32,301 bases of DNA from Chitinophagaceae bacterium UBA1946 (GCA_002336815.1 DDEU01000016.1:24712-57012); one strand, 5' to 3'. Positions 15,707-23,364 are shown, numbered from the stretch's first letter. Notes: generated by a model not told the origin, from the letters alone. Program-made: numbers and translations.

Positions 15707-17524
15707 TCAATTTAAAACCCAAATACTTATTGATTTTACTCCTCCTTGGGGAGTGGTATATGCTCCGCCAACACAATTTCCATTTAATATTAAATCAACA
15801 TGGCCGGAATATCCTGCACCACCATTTTCGTAACTACCACTATTATTATTGACGATTACATAAATCCCATTTTTGCCATTCAAAAGTGCAGCTACTTTTC
15901 CAGGATCATTCGCATCTGCACCCGTAAGTGTATAAGGTGTAGCGCCAAATTTATCGTTCATAAATTTATTAAAAGAAATTGCATCAAGAATATAATTTTT
16001 GTTGTCGCCACCCTTTTGTGTTCTTTGTGAATTGTTATATCGCAATACTGGAATCTGTATTCCAGAATAAAGTAAACCTCTTGAACCCCTTACTGCGCAA
16101 GCATTTGAATATTGGCCTGGATTCAGTAAATGGCTTTGATAAATACTTCCTCCTGCTAGTTCATATACATCCGGAGATGGCATTTGAGTATAAGTAGGGC
16201 TTGTGCCATTTTTGGGAAAGTTCGCTTCAAAGCTACTTAATGATGGAAGCACCTCTTGGGTAACAGGTTCTTCGTAGGTGATTTGGGTAGGATCAACAGC
16301 CTCTTCACCACCTGTATATTCGGGAGTATTGAAAAACCAATTTTGAAATGTTGGAAATGAAATATTAGGATGCCGGACTAAAAAATCAATAGCCCAGTGC
16401 CCAAAATCTAAGCCGCCGTATGGTGCCAACAATAATTGATCACTCCACCATTTAAATTGATATCCCTGTTCTTTTCCGGGATAATTTTCTGGGCTTACAC
16501 AATAATTTCCTATAGTGAAGCCTCCAGGTCCGCAATCTAATTTAGGGTCTTCGGTTTGCGATTCTGTGTACCAAGGGCAATTGCTACACGGTGGATTTGG
16601 GGAAGTTTGTGGATTGTTCTCTTTTGGTAATGGCCCTGTTCCAGTTCCATTTGTACCACCTCCAGTTGTGGAGCCGGAAGAAGATGGCGGAGTTCCGCTT
16701 CCTGGCGAACCACCTGGTTCAGCCGGCGGGTCTTCTTGTTCGAATATGATTGTTAAGCATTTATACTCAGTGCAGGTATTAGTGGGGCATTCACTATAGG
16801 GGTGGTCGCAACATGAAGTTGAAAAGCAGCCTGAATGACAAGTGCAGTAGCCCGTAAACTGCCATCCACATAGTGATATTGTCCCTATCACCCTATCCGA
16901 GGTAAAAATATCAGGTGGTATTCCTTTTTCAGGAACCAAATTTATCTTTTTTGTCGTACCGTTAGCTTCAAGCGGTCCTTTCAAATCTTTAAATAAGCCT
17001 ATGGGTACGTTTTTGAATTCGTGAATACCAAATACGTAATTACTCATGCTCATAAACAACGCCATAACGTATTCCCTATGGTTGATTGAGTGTTTGTCGT
17101 CAAAAACAATATGATATGCGTAATCATTATTGTAGCAATAAAATTCATAGTCTTCCTCATGCTTGATAGCAAACAACAAGGCGCTTAAGGTTTTATCATC
17201 ACTTGATAAAGGGATAAGTATATTTCCTTTGGTATCTGTAATAATACCCCTTGCAGCATAGCCTGGCTTAGTTTTGTAATTTTCAACTATTATTTTGTTC
17301 CATACTGGCAGTCCTGCGTTATCCGGAAGGTTCTTTAAAAAACCAGTTCTTTCATTCTCAGTTTTTAAATAATCAATTATTTCGTCTAATTCAGGTGTAG
17401 TTACCGCAGGTTTTTTAAAAAACATTTCTGCATATAACTTTTTGTCAGCTAATTGTATTTTTTCACCTGTTTTTTTACATGAATTAAATATAGCAATGAG
17501 AAAAAAAGTGCTGAGAGTAGCCAT
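15707..17524 (-). CDS. Lipoprotein with C-terminal Tae4-type peptidoglycan amidase domain
   Basis: 605 aa. Lipoprotein signal with lipobox FNSC (Cys 16); unrecognised N-terminal domain (about 20-215); a cluster of nine Cys (219-256); a Gly/Ser/Pro/Thr linker (265-311); a further Cys-containing and aromatic segment (313-470); and a C-terminal domain (471-605) that matches Tae4 amidases (T6SS amidase effector 4). Matching points are the catalytic-Cys motif SNACAVRGS (Cys 476), GDNKNYI, GKNGIYVIV, the catalytic-His motif GHVDL (His 575) with LNGNC after it, and the ending SIWVLN, compared with NACPIRMS, ADNKFYI, GKKGIIVV, GHVTLWNG and TLWILP of Salmonella Tae4 as I recall it. Tae4 cuts peptide cross-links in Gram-negative peptidoglycan. 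A lipoprotein signal is not used by T6SS effectors, so surface or periplasmic anchoring is more likely. Confidence 0.85.
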   Translation of the reverse strand: MATLSTFFLIAIFNSCKKTGEKIQLADKKLYAEMFFKKPAVTTPELDEIIDYLKTENERTGFLKNLPDNAGLPVWNKIIVENYKTKPGYAARGIITDTKGNILIPLSSDDKTLSALLFAIKHEEDYEFYCYNNDYAYHIVFDDKHSINHREYVMALFMSMSNYVFGIHEFKNVPIGLFKDLKGPLEANGTTKKINLVPEKGIPPDIFTSDRVIGTISLCGWQFTGYCTCHSGCFSTSCCDHPYSECPTNTCTEYKCLTIIFEQEDPPAEPGGSPGSGTPPSSSGSTTGGGTNGTGTGPLPKENNPQTSPNPPCSNCPWYTESQTEDPKLDCGPGGFTIGNYCVSPENYPGKEQGYQFKWWSDQLLLAPYGGLDFGHWAIDFLVRHPNISFPTFQNWFFNTPEYTGGEEAVDPTQITYEEPVTQEVLPSLSSFEANFPKNGTSPTYTQMPSPDVYELAGGSIYQSHLLNPGQYSNACAVRGSRGLLYSGIQIPVLRYNNSQRTQKGGDNKNYILDAISFNKFMNDKFGATPYTLTGADANDPGKVAALLNGKNGIYVIVNNNSGSYENGGAGYSGHVDLILNGNCVGGAYTTPQGGVKSISIWVLN

Positions 17525-17611
17525 AAATCTTTGCTGTTAGAAATTTTAAAGGGCATAATCGAAGTTTTTTAATTTTATATGCAACATTATTTACGGTGGC
17601 TGAAATAAACA

Positions 17612-17639
17612 AGGGTGTTTTAACCCTATTTTTTAGGGT
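17612..17639. promoter_or_regulatory. Overlapping inverted repeats in the divergent toxin/decarboxylase gap
   Basis: AGGGT (17612-17616), ACCCTA (17623-17628) and TAGGGT (17634-17639) allow the central ACCCT to pair with either flank (6-bp stem with T5 loop on the right). It lies 88 nt upstream of the toxin start and 165 nt upstream of the decarboxylase start. It could be an operator. The rest of this 280-nt gap shows no gene. Confidence 0.35.
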
Positions 17640-17769
17640 GATTTGTCGCGATTCATGTAGTTGCGATTCTACAAGATAGTCAGGTGCTGGTATAAGAAAG
17701 AAAAAAAGTTGATAGTTATGCTTGTATTTTCCTTTTTAAAAAATAATCCCCCAGCATTTACCAATCTGT

Positions 17770-17777
17770 TACATTTG
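17770..17777 (+). promoter_or_regulatory. -7 box TACATTTG of the arginine decarboxylase gene
   Basis: An exact TAnnTTTG match, ending 27 nt before the ATG at 17805. No clear -33 element is seen. Confidence 0.55.
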
Positions 17778-17804
17778 CAAATATTTTAAAAACCGTTTTA
17801 GTAC

Positions 17805-19208
17805 ATGAGCCAAATGAATAACTCTTACGCCGACCTGGTTGATCAAACCTTCAACTTTCCACAGGAAGATTTTAAGGTGCAGGATGCTTACCTCCAGTAC
17901 AACAACCAGGATATCAAGGCGCTGATAGATAAGTATGGCACACCACTAAAACTTACTTACCTGCCCAAGATCGGGATGCAGATCAACAAGGCAAAAAAGA
18001 TGTTTGCCAATGCCTTTAAGAAGCATAAATACTCCGGCAAATACAATTACTGTTACTGCACCAAAAGCTCTCACTTTTCATTTATTGTAGAAGAGGCATT
18101 GAAGAACGAGATTCACCTCGAAACTTCTTATGCCTATGATATTGACATCATCAATAAGCTGTACAGCCGCCGTAAGATCAATAAAGAAACATTCATCATC
18201 TGCAATGGCTTCAAGCAAAAACCTTACACACAGCGCATATCAAAACTGCTGAACTCAGGTTTCAAAAATGTAATTCCTGTACTGGATAGTAAGGAGGAAC
18301 TCAAGGCCTACCGCAATGTAAAAGTGCCGTTCAAATTGGGCATCCGGGTGGCTGCAGAAGAAGAACCCAATTTCCCTTTTTATACCTCCCGGCTCGGTAT
18401 GAGGGCGAAGGATATACTGGAATTCTATGTAGACCAGATCGAGGGATATGAACACAAGTTCCAGCTAAAAATGCTCCACATTTTTTTGAATAAAGGCATT
18501 AAGGATGATATCTATTACTGGAGTGAACTCAATAAGGTGATCAACTTATATTGCCAGTTGAAGAAGATCTGTCCTGAACTGGATTCGATCAATATCGGTG
18601 GCGGTTTCCCCATCAAACATTCACTTGGCTTTGAATACGACTACCAGTTCATGATCAACGAAATAGTCCGGAATATTAAAGTGGCCTGCGCAAAGAACAA
18701 GGTACCAATGCCGGATATCTTTACAGAGTTTGGAAGTTATACGGTCGGCGAAAGCATGGCGCATATTTACAGTGTAATAGGAGAGAAGCAGCAGAACGAC
18801 CGGGAGATATGGTATATGATCGATTCATCCTTTATTACAACCCTGCCCGATACCTGGGGCATTGGAGAAAAATTCCTGATGCTGCCCATCAATAAATGGG
18901 ATGATGAATACCAGCGTGTAACGCTCGGCGGTATTACCTGCGACAGTCATGATTATTACGATAGTGAAGAACACATTAACGAAGTGTTCCTGCCTAAATT
19001 AACCGCCGGCGGCGAACCGCTTTATGTTGGATTTTTTCATACAGGTGCTTACCAGGACCAGATCAGCGGTTACGGCGGGATCAAGCACTGCCTCATCCCT
19101 TCGCCCAAACACATCATCATCGGCCATGATAAAAACGGGAAACTTGTTGACTGGGTATATGCCAAGGAACAGTCGGCGCAAAGTATGTTGAAGATATTGG
19201 GCTATTAA
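17805..19208 (+). CDS. speA: Arginine decarboxylase, short Bacteroidota form
   Basis: PLP enzyme of the alanine-racemase/ornithine-decarboxylase fold, 467 aa. It would convert arginine to agmatine at the start of polyamine synthesis. The PLP lysine sits in YCYCTKSSHF (Lys 87), followed by the V-E-E-A helix. Other landmarks are LHIFLNKG (His 225), the phosphate-binding glycine loop NIGGGFP (263-269), TEFGSYTVGESMAH (Glu 308) and the catalytic-Cys motif TCDSHDYYD (Cys 379), equivalent to TCDSD in SpeA. E. coli SpeA is about 630-660 aa; this shorter form lacks the inserted domains, so diaminopimelate or ornithine decarboxylase activity is not excluded. No polyamine genes adjoin it. A hairpin terminator follows. 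Confidence 0.85.
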   Translation: MSQMNNSYADLVDQTFNFPQEDFKVQDAYLQYNNQDIKALIDKYGTPLKLTYLPKIGMQINKAKKMFANAFKKHKYSGKYNYCYCTKSSHFSFIVEEALKNEIHLETSYAYDIDIINKLYSRRKINKETFIICNGFKQKPYTQRISKLLNSGFKNVIPVLDSKEELKAYRNVKVPFKLGIRVAAEEEPNFPFYTSRLGMRAKDILEFYVDQIEGYEHKFQLKMLHIFLNKGIKDDIYYWSELNKVINLYCQLKKICPELDSINIGGGFPIKHSLGFEYDYQFMINEIVRNIKVACAKNKVPMPDIFTEFGSYTVGESMAHIYSVIGEKQQNDREIWYMIDSSFITTLPDTWGIGEKFLMLPINKWDDEYQRVTLGGITCDSHDYYDSEEHINEVFLPKLTAGGEPLYVGFFHTGAYQDQISGYGGIKHCLIPSPKHIIIGHDKNGKLVDWVYAKEQSAQSMLKILGY

Positions 19209-19228
19209 AGAGCAATTCAAAAGACAGT

Positions 19229-19255
19229 AAAGCAGCGGTAAGCTGCTTTTTTTGT
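19229..19255 (+). terminator. Terminator of the decarboxylase gene
   Basis: An 8-bp stem AAAGCAGC (19229-19236) with GCTGCTTT (19242-19249) around GGTAA, running into a T tract. Confidence 0.88.
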
Positions 19256-19263
19256 TTGGGTCA

Positions 19264-20517
19264 TTATTTTCTTTTCACCCGGTATTTCTTGTTCACTTCA
19301 GGGTTATTAAAATAATCGTCCAGTTCTTTATCGCTGGTATTGTCATCTGCAATAGGAATGTCTATCAACTGGATCTGCGATTGTTTCAGTTCCTCTTTCA
19401 GCTTTCTTGATTTGTTCAGGATGTCGGGATCCCGTTCGTTTATGAGTGTGTTATCTGAAAGCAGGTATTCGAGCCTTTTGATGGTACTTCTTATCAGCGT
19501 AGCGGTGTTCTGATCGTAGTTGTTATTGGGAGCAGTAGCTTCTTTTACCGGAACGAGTGCTACACCCACGCTTGGTAATATTTTCCCGGTTGTTTGTTGC
19601 CCTTCCCCGGGCAATGATGAAAACACAGTGCCGCTTAAAGCCGTGGATGCAGATACAAGGTCAAATGCGGTACGGGTAGTTTTTACCTTCTTTATTTTCT
19701 TATCAACCAGCCTGAAACTGCTTTTTAACTGTACCACGTATTTTTCAATTTCAGCCCGCAGCTTCTCAAACTCGATCACCTGCTGCGGATAGTTGATGTT
19801 CTTTTTAACAATGATCTGTATCGCAGCAGTATCCCGGTTTTTGAATTTATTAGTAGCAATAAAATACAGTTCCACCATTCGTTGTTTATCCCTGTCTGTA
19901 TCCTTTACAAAGTCGAATGGTACGCACCAGGTAAAGTCGTCATTGCATTTTGTTACAGGGGTCAGCGATTTTACAGGGTAGTTGCTGATATAGGTCATTT
20001 CCTCGATAGGGAAGCTGCCATTATCGCATTGCAATTTAAAACTAATGGTATCTCCTTCATCTGCATATAATTTGGTGGTTACCGTTGGCTTTATTTTAGA
20101 AGGAAGGATCTCCGTATTGTAAAACAACAGCGTAAAAGAAGTATCGACCCGGTCACCGGGATCATTTAGATTTTGTACACTGAGAGCTACTTTGTATTCA
20201 ACATCATATTTTAACCTGCCGGATAAAAAATATGACTTTTCCGCTTTAAAGGTCAGCAGGCCGTTGTCTTTGTTGATGCGCAGGCCCACCGGACTGTTTT
20301 TCAAAAACCAGTAATATTGATCAGGCTGTTTATTGATGTCGAGCTGGTATTTTAAACTTGAATCCACATGCAGTGTAAAATAGGGATTCAGGTTTTTGAT
20401 TCTTAATGCAGAATCAGGGTGGTAAGCTGAAAGGCTGCTGTCATTCTTAATTTGCGGGTAGGCGGTAGCGATAGATACAAGGAGAACCAGGAGAAGACCG
20501 GCGATGTTTTTTATCAT
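19264..20517 (-). CDS. Secreted protein with Ig-like segment and C-terminal helical region, unknown function
   Basis: 417 aa from ATG 20517, which gives a clean signal peptide MIKNIAGLLLVLLVSIATAYPQ. A longer reading from 20616 would run through the hsp20 terminator and adds no plausible signal. The first half is beta-rich; YYWFLKNSPVGLRINKDNGLLTF followed by a V-x-L-x-V strand resembles the putative-Ig/cadherin-like fold (P-x-G-L-x-I-N-x-x-x-G-L-L). The second half (about 255-330 and 350-405) is charged and probably helical, with a Gly/Pro stretch between. The C-terminus is very basic (KKYRVKRK). A minus-strand TATCTTTA (20553-20546) 28 nt upstream could be the -7 box. No enzymatic motif is seen. 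Confidence 0.8.
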   Translation of the reverse strand: MIKNIAGLLLVLLVSIATAYPQIKNDSSLSAYHPDSALRIKNLNPYFTLHVDSSLKYQLDINKQPDQYYWFLKNSPVGLRINKDNGLLTFKAEKSYFLSGRLKYDVEYKVALSVQNLNDPGDRVDTSFTLLFYNTEILPSKIKPTVTTKLYADEGDTISFKLQCDNGSFPIEEMTYISNYPVKSLTPVTKCNDDFTWCVPFDFVKDTDRDKQRMVELYFIATNKFKNRDTAAIQIIVKKNINYPQQVIEFEKLRAEIEKYVVQLKSSFRLVDKKIKKVKTTRTAFDLVSASTALSGTVFSSLPGEGQQTTGKILPSVGVALVPVKEATAPNNNYDQNTATLIRSTIKRLEYLLSDNTLINERDPDILNKSRKLKEELKQSQIQLIDIPIADDNTSDKELDDYFNNPEVNKKYRVKRK

Positions 20518-20570
20518 GCTGTAACAGAGAAGTTCAGTGAGGTGGTAAAGATAATTTACCGGGCTAAAAT

Positions 20571-20606
20571 AAAAAAGCCATCCTGTAAAAACAGGACGGC
20601 TTATTA
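20571..20606 (-). terminator. Terminator of hsp20
   Basis: On the minus strand AAGCCGTCCTGT pairs with ACAGGATGGCTT (one G-T wobble) around a T4 loop and is followed by TTTTATTTT. It lies 35 nt after the hsp20 stop codon. Confidence 0.9.
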
Positions 20607-20640
20607 TCAAAACCAACTGTATGTTCTTTGTTTACTGCGT

Positions 20641-21078
20641 TTAGGCGATACTGATCTCTTTTGCCACGGCTTTCACTTCTTCTTTCTTGGGAAGATCCAC
20701 CTTCAGTACACCATTTTCATACTTCGCCGCAATATCGGCTGCATTGATCTTTTCATCCAGCGTAAAGCTCCGTTTGAAAGAACTGTAGCTGAATTCCCTG
20801 CGGATCGCTTTGGCAGTTTCGTCTTTTGTTTCCTGCTTTTTATCGGCACTGATGGTTAACAAATTGCCGTCTAACTTCAGGTTAAAATCTGTTTTTTCCA
20901 TTCCGGGGGCTGCAACTTCAATCTGGTATGCATCCGCATGCTCAGTGATGTTTACTGGTGGAAAACCGAAGGTTTCGTTTCGGAAGTTTTTACCCAAAGC
21001 AGGCATTTCATTAAAAAGGTCGTTTAAAAGACCGTCAAATGTTTTGGCAACCGGGTTGTTTACTTTTACGAGTGTCAT
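20641..21078 (-). CDS. Small heat-shock protein, Hsp20/alpha-crystallin family
   Basis: 145-aa ATP-independent chaperone that holds unfolding proteins as large oligomers. A variable N-terminal arm (1-40) precedes the alpha-crystallin domain (about 43-133), which starts PPVNITEHADAYQIEVAAPGMEKTDF and ends with the conserved GVLKVDLPKKE (G-x-L-x-x-x-L-P). The C-terminal ISIA replaces the usual I-x-I anchor and can still dock. Start ATG 21078 gives MTLVKVNNP. A minus-strand TATAATTTG-like box (21134-21126) lies 47 nt upstream. It is transcribed alone, divergently from the bacilliredoxin gene, with its own terminator. Confidence 0.95.
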   Translation of the reverse strand: MTLVKVNNPVAKTFDGLLNDLFNEMPALGKNFRNETFGFPPVNITEHADAYQIEVAAPGMEKTDFNLKLDGNLLTISADKKQETKDETAKAIRREFSYSSFKRSFTLDEKINAADIAAKYENGVLKVDLPKKEEVKAVAKEISIA

Positions 21079-21380
21079 TGCTATAAATTTTTAGTTTTTA
21101 ATTTTTTGTTCTGACATAACATGTTCAAATTATATTCCAGTCGAAATTTTAGGTACAATTGTCGGGATATTCATCTTTTATAAGACAAAAAGTCTGGTTT
21201 TGATTTTAAAAAGCGACTAATTGGCGCAAATTTGCTTTTTAGAAGTCTACCTTCGGCGTCAAAAACTATCTGGTGAATCGAAATCGGGAATTCTTTTGCA
21301 TTTTATCAACACATCGAAAAACTTCAATGCTTAATTCAGTGCATGTTTGTAATTTTGCCCTTCAAACAAATTTAAAAGAT
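21079..21380. promoter_or_regulatory. Divergent promoter region hsp20 / bacilliredoxin
   Basis: This 302-nt gap holds no gene. It contains a minus-strand TATAATTTG box (21134-21126) for hsp20, a perfect 10-bp palindrome GCAAATTTGC (21226-21235), and a plus-strand TAATTTTG (21350-21357), an exact -7 match that ends 23 nt before the bacilliredoxin ATG. No CIRCE element is seen. Confidence 0.5.
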
Positions 21381-21797
21381 ATGTATCCAGCAGAAATAGT
21401 GATACCAATGAAGGAAGAGTTAACAGAGAATGGATTCTCTGAAATGTTAAGCGCTTCCGATGTTGAATCAAAAATAACAGAACAGGGCACTACCCTGGTA
21501 GTGATCAACTCTGTTTGCGGCTGCAGTGCAGGAACAGCAAGGCCGGGTGTTTTAATGGCAGTTCAAAACAGTGCCAAAAAACCTGATCACCTTACTACCA
21601 GCTTTGCCGGTTTTGATGTAGATGCGGTAAAAAAGATCAGGGAACATTTGTTGCCTTATCCGCCGTCCTCTCCATCGATCGCTCTTTTTAAAGACGGACA
21701 ATTGGTTCATTTTATTGAACGGCACAATATAGAAGGAAGAAGTGCAGCCATGATCGCACAGAACCTGATTGGTGCTTTTGAACAATACTGTAATTGA
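21381..21797 (+). CDS. Bacilliredoxin, BrxA/BrxB (YphP/YqiW) family
   Basis: 138-aa thioredoxin-fold protein. In Bacillus these proteins remove bacillithiol from oxidised protein cysteines, and many Bacteroidota make bacillithiol. The active-site motif CGC (46-48) lies in VINSVCGCSAGTARPG, exactly as in BrxA and BrxB, and PYPPSSPSIALFKDGQLVHFIERHNIEG is the other conserved block. Start ATG 21381 gives MYPAEIVIPM, matching family N-termini; a longer reading from 21273 runs through the -7 box. The hairpin after the stop marks a single-gene unit. No bacillithiol synthesis gene is in the window to support the partner thiol. Confidence 0.92.
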   Translation: MYPAEIVIPMKEELTENGFSEMLSASDVESKITEQGTTLVVINSVCGCSAGTARPGVLMAVQNSAKKPDHLTTSFAGFDVDAVKKIREHLLPYPPSSPSIALFKDGQLVHFIERHNIEGRSAAMIAQNLIGAFEQYCN

Positions 21798-21825
21798 TTT
21801 TTAGTTTGATGGGTTATTAAGTACG

Positions 21826-21856
21826 TCCCGTAGCAGTAATGTTACGGGATTTTTAT
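21826..21856 (+). terminator. Terminator of the bacilliredoxin gene
   Basis: TCCCGTAGC (21826-21834) pairs with GTTACGGGA (21841-21849) over 9 bp with one wobble, followed by TTTTTAT. Confidence 0.88.
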
Positions 21857-21966
21857 ATCAGCAGTTTACCGCACCCGTTGCTTCAAAATCCGAACTGTTA
21901 TTTTAACCCTTAATTATTATAACTTGCAGCACTCATAACCGATCATTCATCACTCATCACAGGATT

Positions 21967-23310
21967 ATGTATCCCAATTTATATTACATTTTTAAGGACT
22001 GGTTTGGAGTGGAATGGAAAACACTTGGTTTTCTCAACACTTTTGGCTTTATGGTGGCAATGGGTTTTATTACCGCTGCAATTGTATTGTCGAGTGAACT
22101 AAGACGTAAAGAGAAACAGGCGCTGCTACTTCCACGGGAAGAATTTATTGTTGTGGGAAAGCCAGCCTCTTTTTTTGATCTGCTGCTGAATTTTGCCGTT
22201 GGTTTTTTATTTGGTTATAAACTCATAGGGCTTGTATTGAACCGTCCTGAAGAGGTTAATCCGCAGGAATATATTTTTTCATCCCAGGGCAATTTGATCG
22301 CCGGTATATTGGTGGGCCTCCTGCTGGCCGGGCTAAAATGGAGGGAAAAGAACCGTCAAAAATCCAAGGAACCCGAACAGCGCCCGGTGAGGATATGGCC
22401 TCACGACAGGGTAGGAGATATTATTGTGATCGGTTTGATCTTCGGTATTATCGGCGCTAAACTTTTTGACAGTTTTGAAAACTGGGATGATTTTGTACAG
22501 CATCCCTGGCAACGGTTGTTTTCGGCAGGTGGCCTTACTTACTATGGTGGCCTGATATTGGCGGCCACAGCCATTTGTATTTATGGAGTCAAGAAGAATA
22601 TCCGCCTGGTGCATTTAATTGATGCCGCTACACCAGCGTTGCTATTGGCTTATGCGGTAGGAAGAATTGGTTGCCAGGTATCAGGGGATGGCGACTGGGG
22701 AGTATACAACAGCGCTTACATCACCGATGCCAATGGTAAAGCGGTGGAAGCTAAACCAGGCGACTTTGAAGCCCAGCTAAAAAAATACGACACCTATTTT
22801 TTGGAAGGTACCGTTAAAGAACCCGGGTTTGCAGCGCCCATACCTGTAACAGACAGAAAGAGTGAAAGCCTTGATAAGGTCCCGCACAAATACTTAAAAG
22901 CCCCGGCCTATCTCCCTGTATGGATGGTGGCTTACAGTTATCCTCAGAATGTAAACAAGGATGGCATCAGGATAGCAGGGTTGGAAGAGGAGCACAACAG
23001 GGCCTTGCCAGTGCCGGTATTTCCAACACCTTTTTACGAAACCATCGCCTGCACTTTACTCTTCCTGGTACTTTGGTCGATTCGCAAGCGGATAAAAACC
23101 GCCGGGTTAATGACGGGTATCTACCTCATCCTCAATGGTGCGGAAAGGTTTTTGATTGAAAAGATCAGGGTAAATAACCAGATGAATTTTCTGGGAATGA
23201 AGCTTACGCAGGCTGAATTAATATCTTTTTCTCTGGCCATTGCAGGTGTTTTGCTCATTGTTTATGTGCTGTTACTGAATAAACCCAACAGGGGAAAAAG
23301 CCTTGTTTAA
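21967..23310 (+). CDS. lgt: Prolipoprotein diacylglyceryl transferase, long divergent form
   Basis: Inner-membrane enzyme that moves diacylglyceryl from phosphatidylglycerol to the lipobox Cys of prolipoproteins. 447 aa against about 290 in E. coli. It has multiple membrane helices, the block GGLTYYGGLI (188-197), the signature GRIGCQVSGDGDWG (232-245) and the late ER-FLIEKIR (393-401). The extra length lies in a soluble insert (about 252-320), an N-terminal helix pair and a charged loop (122-147). Against E. coli Lgt as I recall it, His103 corresponds to Tyr193 and Asn146 to Cys236, while the arginines at 143 and 239 appear kept (Arg233, Arg394). The window encodes several lipoproteins that would be its substrates. 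A TAACTTG at 21920-21926 is a weak promoter candidate. Confidence 0.9.
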   Translation: MYPNLYYIFKDWFGVEWKTLGFLNTFGFMVAMGFITAAIVLSSELRRKEKQALLLPREEFIVVGKPASFFDLLLNFAVGFLFGYKLIGLVLNRPEEVNPQEYIFSSQGNLIAGILVGLLLAGLKWREKNRQKSKEPEQRPVRIWPHDRVGDIIVIGLIFGIIGAKLFDSFENWDDFVQHPWQRLFSAGGLTYYGGLILAATAICIYGVKKNIRLVHLIDAATPALLLAYAVGRIGCQVSGDGDWGVYNSAYITDANGKAVEAKPGDFEAQLKKYDTYFLEGTVKEPGFAAPIPVTDRKSESLDKVPHKYLKAPAYLPVWMVAYSYPQNVNKDGIRIAGLEEEHNRALPVPVFPTPFYETIACTLLFLVLWSIRKRIKTAGLMTGIYLILNGAERFLIEKIRVNNQMNFLGMKLTQAELISFSLAIAGVLLIVYVLLLNKPNRGKSLV

Positions 23311-23327
23311 ACGAAAAATTGCTCAAT

Positions 23328-23357
23328 AACGCAGCCTTAAAGTGAACTGCGTTTTTT
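23328..23357 (+). terminator. Terminator of lgt
   Basis: AACGCAG (23328-23334) pairs with CTGCGTT (23347-23353) around a 12-nt loop and runs into T6. Its T tract abuts the next -7 box. Confidence 0.8.
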
Positions 23358-23364
23358 ATATTTG
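23357..23364 (+). promoter_or_regulatory. -7 box TATATTTG of yajQ
   Basis: An exact TAnnTTTG match 35 nt before the yajQ ATG. Any -33 element would fall inside the lgt terminator hairpin. Confidence 0.55.

Noticed and set aside
20518..20616. 33-residue extension of the secreted protein at 19264-20517
   Set aside because: It runs through the hsp20 terminator hairpin; the internal ATG starts a proper signal peptide.
21273..21380. N-terminal extension of the bacilliredoxin by 36 residues
   Set aside because: It reads through the TAATTTTG promoter box, and family members begin at MYPAEIVIPM.
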